NCBI GenBank assembly: GCA_003290165.1
Contig: QNQO01000648.1
Span: 310,001-374,000 of the forward strand
Length of the DNA stretch: 64,000 bases
Direction of reading: 5' to 3'
DNA from: Berberis thunbergii
Lineage: Eukaryota; Streptophyta; Magnoliopsida; Ranunculales; Berberidaceae
The notes beneath the pieces are model-generated. The model did no database searches. It had not been told where the DNA came from and worked only from the letters and a program-made list of their open reading frames with translations. How positions within the stretch are numbered: the stretch's first letter is position 1; each line of letters begins with the position of its first letter. Below, piece after piece: positions 44,180 to 53,442 of the stretch. The position numbers and the translations under genes are program-made.

Positions 44180-45385
44180 GTACTTTCATAATACGTTTTA
44201 TTCTTGACTAGGAGTTAGGTTGTTGAGGGGTCGTCTTCGCTCAAACGGGCTATACTCTGCATTTATCTGGCTCAACCCATGAGAGGTCTTGAGCTGAGAA
44301 GAATTAGTCACTGCCTGTCTATTTAGACCCCAATCCTGAATAGTTGGGTTGCTGAAGGACCTTCTTTGCCCGAACAGGTTGGGCTTTTGTGCATATCTTT
44401 TTTTTTTGAAAGGCAAGCATGGGGGTTTATATGGGCTCCCCAGACCACTAAAAAAGAGAGTAGGAAATTGGTTACATTCGTGCATATTCGTGAAAAAGAG
44501 AGTAGGAGGTTGGGCTTTTATGCATATCTTGCTTAATACTTGAGAGAATTTGAGATGAGAAGTCCTATTCACCCATTTGGCCTGACTTCATAATATGTCT
44601 CAATCCTGAACAAGAATTGGGTTGCTAAGGAACCATCTTTTACTCGAACAAGCTAGGTTCATGTTTCCTCTGGATCCGTCCTTGAGAGGATCTGAGGTGT
44701 GAAGTTCTTTATGCCTGCCTAGGTTGGACTTTATAATATACCTCAAACCCGAGCATCAGTTGAGTTGCTGAGGAACCATAATTGCTCGAAAGGGCTAGAT
44801 CCCTGTTAGTTCTCTAGCTTAGTCCTTGAAAGGACTTATGCTAGAAAGGAGTCTCTTACGCCTGTCTAGGCTAGACTTTATAATATACCTTAATCCTGAA
44901 TATGAGTTGAGTTGCTGAGGAACCCTCTCTGCCTGAATGGGCTAGGCTCCGGGTTCAGTCCTTGAAAGACCCTAAGCTGGGAAGAAGTCTCTTAAGCCTA
45001 TTTAGGCTGGACTTTATAATAAACATCAATCCCGAACAGGAGTTGAGTTGCTGAGGAACCATCTCTGCCCGAGCGGGCTAGTCTCCTGTAGTTTTTTTGC
45101 TCAGACCTTGATATGACTTGCACTGGGAAGGAGTCTGTTACGTCTGTGTAGACTAGACTTCGTAATATACCTCAATCCCGAACATGATTTGAGCTGTTGA
45201 GGAAGCATATTTTTGCCCGAACGAGCTAGGTCTAGTAATTCTCTTGTCACTCCTGAGAGGACCTGCGCTGGGAAGGAGTCTGTTACGTCTGTCTAGGCTA
45301 GAGTTTATTACTATACCTCAATCCTGAACAGGAGTTGAGTTGAGTTGTTGAGGAACCATCTTTGCTGAACAGGCTAGGTCTCTGT
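44180..45385. repeat. 137-147 bp tandem repeats in Tat-like element 2
   Basis: Anchor GAGTTGAGTTGCTGAGGAAC or variants occurs near 44216, 44347, 44627, 44757, 44903, 45040, 45186 and 45333. Late units are 137-147 bp apart. Units also share GGCTAGACTTTATAATATAC, CTTGAAAGGAC and GAAGGAGTCT. The repeat sits in the same place as the 128-bp repeats of element 1 but I see little sequence in common. One unit is interrupted by the small insertion at 44400-44506. Confidence 0.88.
44400..44506 (-). mobile_element. Short retroposon-like insertion with 24-bp target duplication
   Basis: AGGTTGGGCTTTTGTGCATA at 44376 onward (24 bp, to 44399) is repeated at 44507-44530 with one mismatch. The 107-bp insert starts with a T-run, i.e. 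an A-tail on the minus strand. Long target duplications with an A-tail are typical of SINE or truncated LINE insertions. Confidence 0.5.
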
Positions 45386-45475
45386 CAGTGTTGTTAAAGC
45401 GGACGCCTAGGCGTGCCTCGAGGCGTTTTGGCAAGGAGACACCTCGAAATGATGCAAGGCAGAGCGGTGAAGTGA
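45386..45475. mobile_element. hAT-type terminal fragment, CAGTGTTGT...CGCCTAGGCG
   Basis: CAGTGTTGTTAAAGCGGACG followed by CCTAGGCGTGCCTCGAGGCG. This terminal pattern is common in plant hAT elements and resembles the ends of the element at 52315-52976. No opposite end was found. Confidence 0.5.
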
Positions 45476-45872
45476 GGAGTCCTGGGACTGGGCCCAACCT
45501 ATCGTATCATACTTCAGCAACTTAGGCGGACTAGCTCACTTATGCGGCCAACCGTCATTGCCTTCAGTAGGGCTATGCTCGGTTGCTTGTGCGTCATTTT
45601 GGCCCTTATATTAGGATCAGGTCGTCCCTTGTAGCAGTTGAGTATGGAGTAGAATCGTTTTTAAAGAGATTACGTTTATTGATATACTTCAAAAGTTATT
45701 GATATGCTTCAAAAGTGTTGCATGCTACACTCGCTACTCCTTACCAGTAAGTGTTTGGCTTGTTGGTTCTTATCTCTTCTGGGGGACTTGAGCCATCGTG
45801 GTTACCTACCCAATAGCTTCATCGCCATGTAATGGCATTATCTGGCGGATGACTAATCTGCCTTGATAGTTC
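45476..45872. other. Element 2 interior between repeats and protease
   Basis: No reverse transcriptase or other domain seen in any frame. Confidence 0.45.
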
Positions 45873-46130
45873 CTATCTATCCGTTGATAGGTACTTGAGG
45901 CATTGGTGCCGTGTGGAGACCACTGCCTCCATCTGGTGAAGCCAAGGTCTTCCCAAGATTATATTGTATGCGGAGGGGGTGTCTACCACGATGAACTCCA
46001 TCGTAAGAATTTTCACTGGCTCCCCTACTCCTACGGGTAGGTTGATGCTCCTGACTGAGTAACTTCGGGAGCCGTTGAAGCCAACCATCACCTGATTGTC
46101 CGGTTTCAGCTCCTCTCTCAGCCACATCAT
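45873..46130 (-). pseudogene. Retrotransposon aspartic protease C-terminal part, element 2
   Basis: MVGFNGSRSYSVRSINLPVG, MEFIVVDTPSAYNIILGRPW and LHQMEAVVSTRHQCLKY. The same LHQMEAVVST segment occurs in element 1 near 12500. The N-terminal catalytic D-T-G region is not in this open piece and was not found intact upstream. Confidence 0.75.
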
Positions 46131-46383
46131 GCGGGAATGTTTTCTGGGTTGGGTGCTCTACCCGAGCATGTTGGATTGGGCGATCTCCGCTGTGGGGACA
46201 TGTTAGCAGCTCTTCGATTGCTCGCTTCCTCGACTGGTTGGATATTTTTGATCCGTTATGCACACTGTGCAAGATTTAGATGAGGTCTGCAATCTTTTCT
46301 TAGGCCTCTGCGGCCATTTCTTATTTGTCTTTCTCTTGGGGCTGTTTCTCGTCAGAATTTACAAATTCTTCGAGTCTTCCCCT

Positions 46384-47550
46384 TCAAACCCAGTACTCTA
46401 TCTCGTTCTTGAGACTTTGACAGTCTTGGGTGATGTGACCTTGGTCCTTGTGATAGGCACAGTACTTGCTCTTATCACGCCTTGAAGGATCATTTTTTTT
46501 ATCTTGGAAGGCCACTTGATGTCCTCCCAGTTTTACATGGCGGGGAGGATTTTGGTTAAGTTGGAGTTGAGGCAAGGCAATTCAATAAACCTTGGGTCGA
46601 CGTAGTTGGTGGCTTTGTCGGGTTTGGCCTTGTCGGACCTAGTCTTGTTGTCGTTTTTCCTCCTCTTTGACCTGTCGTACTCTTCGTGTTTTTTTTCCTT
46701 TCCCCTGTCCCAGGCCCTGGGGGCCTGCTTGGCCTCGTTTTTACTTCCGTTTTTGGTGGCTAGCATCTCTTCCAGAGTGATATTTTTGTGCACTTTTCAA
46801 CAAGCCCGCCATATACCTTGAGGGTTTCAGGGTGAGGAAGTTATGGAAATGACCTCCTCGTTTGGAAGTGAAGGCGGTGATTGACGTGTCGTTGCTGCAA
46901 TCGTCTATTAGAGTCAGTCGTTGTTGAAACGAGTGACGTACTCAATGAGGGTCTCGCCCTGCTTCTGCTGGAGACTTGGTAAGTAGTGTGACCTTTTCTG
47001 ATTCCTTGGTTTCCTACGAATCTGGTGATAAACGTCTTCGCCAAGACCTGGAACGAGTCGATAGATCTTAGCTGGAGAACCATGTCAGTGCTACCTTCTT
47101 CAGGCTGGTGGGGAAAGTTTTGCACAAGATGACTTCTAAACTTTCTTTAAGCGTCATTACGTGGTGGTAATGGTTCAGATGATCTGACAGATATGACGTT
47201 TCGTCATAGGACTCGAGCTTTGGCGGGACAAACTTTTTGAAAGTGGGGCGCTCATGATCTCCGTGAATGGAGGGACGGTGAGATCGTACAAGATGTTTGG
47301 ATTGGTTGCCCCCAGTCGGAGCAGGTTCCTGACCGGGTACGATCTGTTTTCGGGGCGTGATCCCCATGATCTCCGTCATCCCTTAAGCTCTCTTGTTGGA
47401 CGACTCTTTGGTCCTCCATGGGAAATTTTTCACTTTCCTGGACACGCTCTCGAGCGTCCTTTTTGGCGTAAAATCTCTTCGGATCTCCGCCACTCTCGGC
47501 TGCTGATGTCGATCCTGAGCGAGTCTCTCCATCACCCGCGCTAGATGATC
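46384..47550 (-). pseudogene. Retrotransposon gag, element 2 (broken)
   Basis: In minus-strand order: ARVMERLAQDRHQQPRVAEI (47550 region), FKKFVPPKLESYDETSYLSD and CKTFPTSLKKVALTWF (47379-47068), IDSFQVLAKTFITRFVGNQG, then a basic stretch KHEEYDRSKRRKNDNKTRSD and a Cys/His motif [18 protein letters not shown] (46575-46384). Domain order matches element 1 gag. Frame changes separate the pieces. Confidence 0.8.
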
Positions 47551-47559
47551 CATATGAAG

Positions 47560-47800
47560 CAGAATCTGATCTATGCGGGGGTTAGCCGTGGACACCTCAA
47601 TGGCTAGGCCGTGCAATTGCTCTGCCTTAATCTCCACTAAGTTCCAACATTTCCGTAGAGCTTGTATGTCCTCCTTGACAATGGCAATAACAATTTTAGA
47701 ATCTGATTGGACACAAACCCGATTCAAATCTATACTGGTTGCCACTTTCATAGCTTGAAGGGTGCCCTACAATTCCAAGGAAAATGTTCCGATAACCAAA
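47560..47800 (-). pseudogene. LINE RNase H-like fragment joined to gag
   Basis: MKVATSIDLNRVCVQSDSKI and VIAIVKEDIQALRKCW are the second half of the RNase H-like domain (RVT_3 type) at the end of plant LINEs, including the conserved ESDS-type QSDS. The frame runs without a stop into element 2 gag, making an accidental 122-codon fusion across the junction. Confidence 0.6.
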
Positions 47801-47956
47801 ATATGCACTAAAGAGAACAATCGCTTGCCCTCTTAAATATCCGTCACTGTTATGTCCATCTATTTATAGCTTTGTTGGTCTTATGAATTATCTCACCCCT
47901 AGTTCAATCTTTTGAATTTGATAGAATCTGATATCTTTTGAATTTGAGAAAGAGTA

Positions 47957-48143
47957 ATTCTAAATGTCGAGGGTTTGGGCGAGGAAACCAGCGAGGGGAG
48001 GGAGGTGGCGGGGTGGGAGCCGTTCACCTCTCTCGGGATGCGCGCGTAAAAAGTCAATGCACGCATCACGAGGAAATTGAACGGCTCCCACCCCTCCACC
48101 TCATTTCCCTCGCTGGTTTCCTCGCCCAAACCCTCGACATTTA
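47957..48143. mobile_element. Fold-back MITE, ATTCTAAATGTCGAGG family
   Basis: Almost the whole element is an inverted repeat: AATTCTAAATGTCGAGGGTT against AACCCTCGACATTTATA, with GGGTGGGAGCCGTTCA against TGAACGGCTCCCACCC near the centre. No clean target duplication could be set, probably because the ends have decayed. Confidence 0.85.
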
Positions 48144-48145
48144 TA

Positions 48146-48538
48146 ACAACCCATCACCCTCGAGATAAGTGAAACCGCATCGAGGTAGATTGTAGACATT
48201 CACTGATATGAAGCAGTGCACGTGGGATCCATTGGCCTAATTGAAGGATAAAAACAAAACTTTTTTTTCTTTCATTTATACCTATTACCTAATAAAGCCG
48301 GTGAGCTCGTGCAGAGTGAGTTATCTGTAGTTTTGCACAATGTTGTATATCTTTAAGTTTGAGAATCATTTGAAATAATTCATATCCCAAATTTATTTAT
48401 TTTTTGGAAAGGCAAGAGGTTAAAATTCATGACCTAATGGTACCATTTGTCAAACTTTAACCGTTGAGCTGTCATGTCATTGGCATAATTTGTGGTCTAT
48501 GCTAAATTGTTTTCGAATTAAGTGATGGATAAATTTTT
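48146..48538. other. Spacer, no gene seen
   Basis: AT-rich sequence; nothing recognised. Confidence 0.45.
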
Positions 48539-48775
48539 TTTTTTTTTTTTTTTTGAGTGCTAGAGGCGTATGGAACTTGCACATTCTATTAATTACGCCT
48601 AAAGTAAAATACAGATTTTCGTCCATCGGTGAGATTGCACACAGATTAATTGCTGCCTGTGCTGCTTCCAGGTTGATATGGCTGCTGCTACTGAAACTAA
48701 CGGAAGTAGTAAGAGCTTTCCAAACATTTACGGGCAACTTTGACAAGTACAATATCACCATCATTATATAAGTTC
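48539..48775 (-). other. A-tailed retroposed fragment (minus strand)
   Basis: A T-run at about 48535-48554 is an 18-20 base A-tail on the minus strand. Upstream on that strand is an open stretch with SSSSHINLEAAQAAINLCAI and PMDENLYFTLGVINRMCKFH ending at the tail. It may be a truncated retroposon or processed pseudogene; the family is not recognised and no target duplication was found. Confidence 0.35.
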
Positions 48776-49532
48776 TTTACTATTATCTGATATTTAAATC
48801 ATCTTTGCCTTGAGAAGGTAACACTTCAGCCTGCTACGCAGCATCTTCCACCATATTGGATGTATGAAAGTTATGTTTCCAAAGAGTGGATTTTTGCATG
48901 GTATTTTTCCTTATTACTAAATATGAAGCATTAGTGGCATCCCAATTGCTCCAAGAATTGTGAAAATATCAATGTTTTTGTGCACACTATTTTTCCTTAT
49001 TGCTAAATATGAATCATGTCTAGCATCCCATATCACTCGAAGAATTGTTAAAAAAAAAGGGTTTGTTGGCTCTTCTTATTAATATGTTAATCCACGCTCG
49101 AAGGCTATATCATTGTAACCAAATCATACCTGAAAGCTATACTATTACTGCCATTTAGCATCCAAGTCACCACCATTTAGCATGAAGACTTGTTTTCACT
49201 CTACTCTAGTCCATCTAAGCTGCAACATTCAATATCCAAAAGCTAATCAATTGTACAACACATATCCTCTTACTAAGAAACTACATTTGATATCGCTAAT
49301 CAATGGCGGAATACATGTGCTCCTAATAATTGAACCAAAAAAAAAAAAAAATCCAACTGATGAGTGTCACAAATAGAGTAGATGTGGGACTCTCAAAATA
49401 TCAATTATCCAATTATCACGTTTTTAATCCAAAAGCCCGTGTTGTCTAATAATATATTTGATGATAACTTGCATGGGTTTATTAGGTCTCTATCCCAGTA
49501 CAAATGGGCAATGGGAAGTAGACCAAATAAAT
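48776..49532. other. Spacer, no gene seen
   Basis: AT-rich. CTATTTTTCCTTATTRCTAA with nearby AGCATCCCA words occurs twice (about 48900 and 48987), a short imperfect direct repeat. A 15-base A-run lies near 49337. No gene. Confidence 0.45.
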
Positions 49533-49905
49533 TAGGGTTACCGAACCGACTTAGGTCGGTTTTAAAATTTTCAAACCGAAATCGAACCGACCATTAACAA
49601 AACCGATCTGAAACCGAACCGATTCTAATTTATGCAAACCGTAAGCGAACCGAACTGACTAAAATCAAACCAAAACCGAAATAAAATCGAACCGACCGAC
49701 TATTTTAAACAAATTGTATTATTTATTATATATATTCGGTCGGTTCGGTTTGGTTAGTTAAAATCACATAGAAATCGAAAACCGAACCGACCACTTCGGT
49801 TTTGAATTTTTTAAAATCGAAACCGATCCGAACCAAATTTAAACCGAACCGTTTAGATCGATTTGGTCGATTTAATCGATTTGATCGGTTTTTTGTTCAG
49901 CCCTA
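49533..49905. mobile_element. hAT-type MITE rich in AACCGAACCGA
   Basis: A perfect 8-bp duplication AAATAAAT flanks it (49525-49532, 49906-49913). Ends are TAGGGTTACCG and, reverse complemented, TAGGGCTGAAC, so short TAGGGyT inverted ends. The 373-bp body is made of AACCGAACCGA and TCGGTTCGGT words in both orientations. Confidence 0.85.
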
Positions 49906-49913
49906 AAATAAAT

Positions 49914-52306
49914 CTTGCAAATGGACACTTAAAAAGTGAAAAGACAAAGCTAACTGGGTATGTAAACTAAAATAGTTTCGTTAATATGTTTTTGAGACCC
50001 ATTTAACAAATATTTTGCAGCAGGCAATTTTATATTACCACATTACTATAAGTGGGAAAGAAAGACACTCTTTTGCCAACTACTCTTGTACCCTTTTAAG
50101 AAAAATAAATGAAATTCAAGATTTAAATGGAGAAGGCTAAGATGTCGCATTTCGATATGGTTGGAATGGTGACATAATAATAATACAATTAAAGGTGGTA
50201 TTTGACTTGCTAACAGATGGCAAAACCTGGAATTAATAATAGAGAAGTGTTCGTTTGATGCAGGTGAAATGCAAGAATGTACAGGAGGGATAAATATAGA
50301 GAGAGGTCGCCGACCTTTAACAAATAATTGCTGTCACCATATGCATTTTAGCAATTTAAACAGCAACAAGTTTAGTGCCCCGAGAGCTCGAAATGATGCC
50401 TCAATTAAACCTCCTGCTCCTCCTCCTCCTAACCAATCAATCCCTAGTAATATTTTTGTTTTTCTCCAATTAGGATGTTATAATAATGGATTCGATGCCC
50501 CTTGTATTAATTAGTAATCAAATCAAAAGATCATCATTGTTATATAAAGTGCTTATTTATAACTGAGTTTTCCTCCTTAAAAAAATTGCACACTGTCAGT
50601 TCAGTTCAAATGACCTCCTTACAAATTAAAAATCAGATGCAACTTTTCTACACAATTTGCCATCATCGTACATTAATACTGTTCTTTAAGTAGTAAAATA
50701 ATGCAAATTAAGTTTTGGTGGATGAAGAAGAAAACATGGTGGGGGGTTTTTGTAGCTGTTGTTTTGGCTAGCCTGTAATCTTTTACGACAAGCAAAATTT
50801 CTCAAAGTCTTGAGTCTCACTCGATATTCCTTTCACTAAAAAAGGTATCCAATGCTCAAGCGCCCTTCAGAGTAAACATATTAATTAGTGGTGTGCATTT
50901 GCATTTCAAAGGACAGCTTCATCAATTTAGTTTTTCTTACAAGGATATTGAGATATTCCAATTATACAGACTGATATATATATATAGCTTTTTTTTTTTA
51001 ATGACTTTCCCTGAATTTGATCAAGGCTAAGTGCACTCTATTTTCTTTCTCTGTCCTTCCTGCTTCCGCATGGTTTTTTCCTAAAATGTGTTCTTTCAAA
51101 CAAACCAGTAAACCACAGCATAACCAAGAAAAAAAAGATTAAAAAAACAAAATGGTTGACGATGCATTCTGAAAACAATGACGGTGATCCTAGCTATATA
51201 GTCAAAATCATGAAGTGCCTGTAGTCATCACAGGCCTTTATATTTTCTTAAAGGGAAGGCAAATCAACACGAACCTATTTGTAGCAATATCATACTAAAG
51301 CAAGGGCGGAGTAATGGCAATGAAGTTGATACAGAGAAAGTCATTTTATGCTTTAACACGTTTAGTGCCAACCATTGTTTAAAGAGTTCAACTGTTCTCA
51401 AAATTCTACAATTTCCCCTACTACTCCATTGAAATTATTTATCTCTCGTACCAAAAGATGAAAGCAAAAGAGAGGAAGACGAATAATTACTGGTAGCCCT
51501 AATCCTGTAAATTGGAGTGGTTCTAGTTATGAAACAAGCAAATGAATTTTTTGACCACAAAGCAATGACCGAAAATGTTTCAATGTTTGTATTTAGTTGC
51601 TTTGCTGTGGGTTTAGTTGTTCATGGTTTAACTCAAAACGGATATGCATGGTATCTGCTTCTCCAGTTAAGAATGGTGAGGTAAGTGGCCCAAGTTTGTT
51701 TCATTTGGGATGTTTCAGTTCTAATTGTGTCTTCTCATGCCATTCTTCATCTGTATATGGCTATGGTTAAAAGTCTTTGTTTATATTTGCGCAAGTGAAT
51801 CACATTTTTTTCTGAGATTATGTATGCATGTTATAGGGGAATATTCCGATAAAATAGCACCTTAAAGCCCAAATGAAAAGATAAGCAACATATAAACACA
51901 TAAATACCGCAAATGAAGAAAAATCAGGCAAATGTACCATGTGCCTTGGTTACATTTTAAATCCATCTAAATGCTTTATTCTTTTGCTTCAAAAATAATC
52001 CACAGGCCAGAGCTTGATTACATCTTCAAATTGCATATGCAAGTGCATCTCAAATTGCATATGCAAGTGCATCTAGCTTGATTACATCTTCAAATTACAC
52101 ATGCAAATGCTTCTTCTGAATAGAAATACAGCATGACTTATGTGCAATACCGTCAATGACCCAACGAAAAGAATTGTTTTACTGGGCAAAGTTTCCCGGG
52201 ACTGCAGAAGATAATACCACAGTTGAGGAGCCGGGCATAGTACAAATTAGTCATTCATTTGAACTAGTTGATTTTTAATTGCCAACAACTAGAAAGTTTT
52301 CATTTA
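49914..52306. other. Long AT-rich spacer, no gene supported
   Basis: No convincing exon in 2.4 kb. The open frame at 50269-50514 has no recognisable domain. CAAATTGCATATGCAAGTGC is repeated in tandem near 52034-52070 with a related copy near 52093. A (TA)n stretch lies near 50974. Confidence 0.5.
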
Positions 52307-52314
52307 GTTTTTAG

Positions 52315-52807
52315 GAGTGTTCTAAGAAAGCACTAGGCTGTGAGCAGGCGACGAGCAGCATGTGCCTAGTGTCCAGGAGCTTAGGCGATTTTAGGTTTTG
52401 TATTATAATTTTAATAATTTATAAAAGTTAAGCATAATACATTATCAATTACATATAATTTAATGTTAAGATACATGCAAAATTTAAAAACATGAAAAAT
52501 TAACAATAATGAACAAAATTTATTAAAACTCAAATGACTGAAGTTGATCATGATGGTACTTTATACACAGTTGAATTTGTGAACAAATATTCATACATAC
52601 TTTTTTATTTTTCTTCAAATTGCATGAATAACCTCAATCGTGTTGATAAAATCTACATTACTAAAATTGGTACCGACAGATTTTTTGAAAATTTCATTAA
52701 GTAATCATCATTTGCTACATTCAGATATATATACTGAATAAAAAATAATTAAATTGTTTATTTCCAAAAAAAATGAAAGAAAAATAAAATAAGAACACAA
52801 TCAGCCT

Positions 52808-52849
<42 letters not shown>

Positions 52850-52976
52850 CCGCCCAAACCCGTGTAGATCCCACCTTGGCACCTACCCGATTTTTCACTC
52901 CGCCCATCCATTAATCTGGATGTTTCTCTAACGACTAGCGTCTAGGTGCCGCCTAGGCTGTTTTTTTAGAACACTG
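52315..52976. mobile_element. hAT-like element with GTGTTCTAA ends and CCTAGGC motifs
   Basis: Left end GAGTGTTCTAAGAAAGCACT; right end, reverse complemented, CAGTGTTCTAAAAAAACAGC. Flanks GTTTTTAG (52307-52314) and GTTTTGAG (52977-52984) are an 8-bp duplication with one mismatch. GCCTAGGC-type words occur at both ends. The 662-bp body is AT-rich and includes a 36-base A-run (52812-52847). No transposase. Confidence 0.7.
52812..52847. repeat. 36-base A-run inside the hAT-like element
   Basis: Uninterrupted A homopolymer followed by CCCCGCCCAAACCCG. Confidence 0.95.
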
Positions 52977-52984
52977 GTTTTGAG

Positions 52985-53442
52985 TAACCTTCTACACAAT
53001 CCCTACGGGCAACCGAAACACTATCGTTAATGGTAACCTGCGACTCAGCCCTACCAAAAAATGGGAATCTTCATAAGATATTTGGAGCAACTGTTGAAGA
53101 ATGGAGATGTAAAAAGAAAAGAATACAATGTGTTGGTGGTTGCTCACATAATCACCCCAATAAACTGGATCTCCCTGATTGAAATTCCGTGGGTTTTACA
53201 TCGCAACTGTTATGATATTTTCTCTGCAATTGCAGGCATTCGCTTTACAAGAATGAATAATTCGTAAATATGAAGAGATATAAATATTATCTAATGCTCC
53301 TAAAGAACTAGGGGGCATTCCAGAGTGTTCCCCAACCAACTCCGCCACACCTCGCCAGCAGAGAGATATCAGTTGAGCTTCAGTGGAGTATGCAAATTAG
53401 GAGACTGCAAGAGCACGTGGCGTTCTCAAGAGAACGATAATA
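52985..53442. other. 3' flank and UTR of the O-fucosyltransferase gene
   Basis: Contains the 3' UTR of the minus-strand gene at its right edge. The open frame at 53061-53267 has no domain I recognise. Confidence 0.5.

Larger units (their letters stand above)
36163..47560 (-). mobile_element. Tat-like Ty3/gypsy element 2, non-autonomous, minus strand
   Basis: Read on the minus strand it contains gag (47550-46384), protease (46130-45873), a tandem-repeat block (45385-44180), an extra ORF on the opposite (plus) strand (43690-43285 and 37708-36980), a polypurine tract and the 3' LTR (36739-36163). The order equals element 1. There is no recognisable reverse transcriptase or integrase of its own; the pol genes inside it belong to the nested chromovirus at 37709-43279. 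The 5' LTR is missing: gag runs directly into a LINE RNase H piece at about 47560. Confidence 0.75.

Noticed and set aside
47938..48168. ORFs on both strands encoding similar peptides
   Set aside because: Mirror products of the fold-back MITE.
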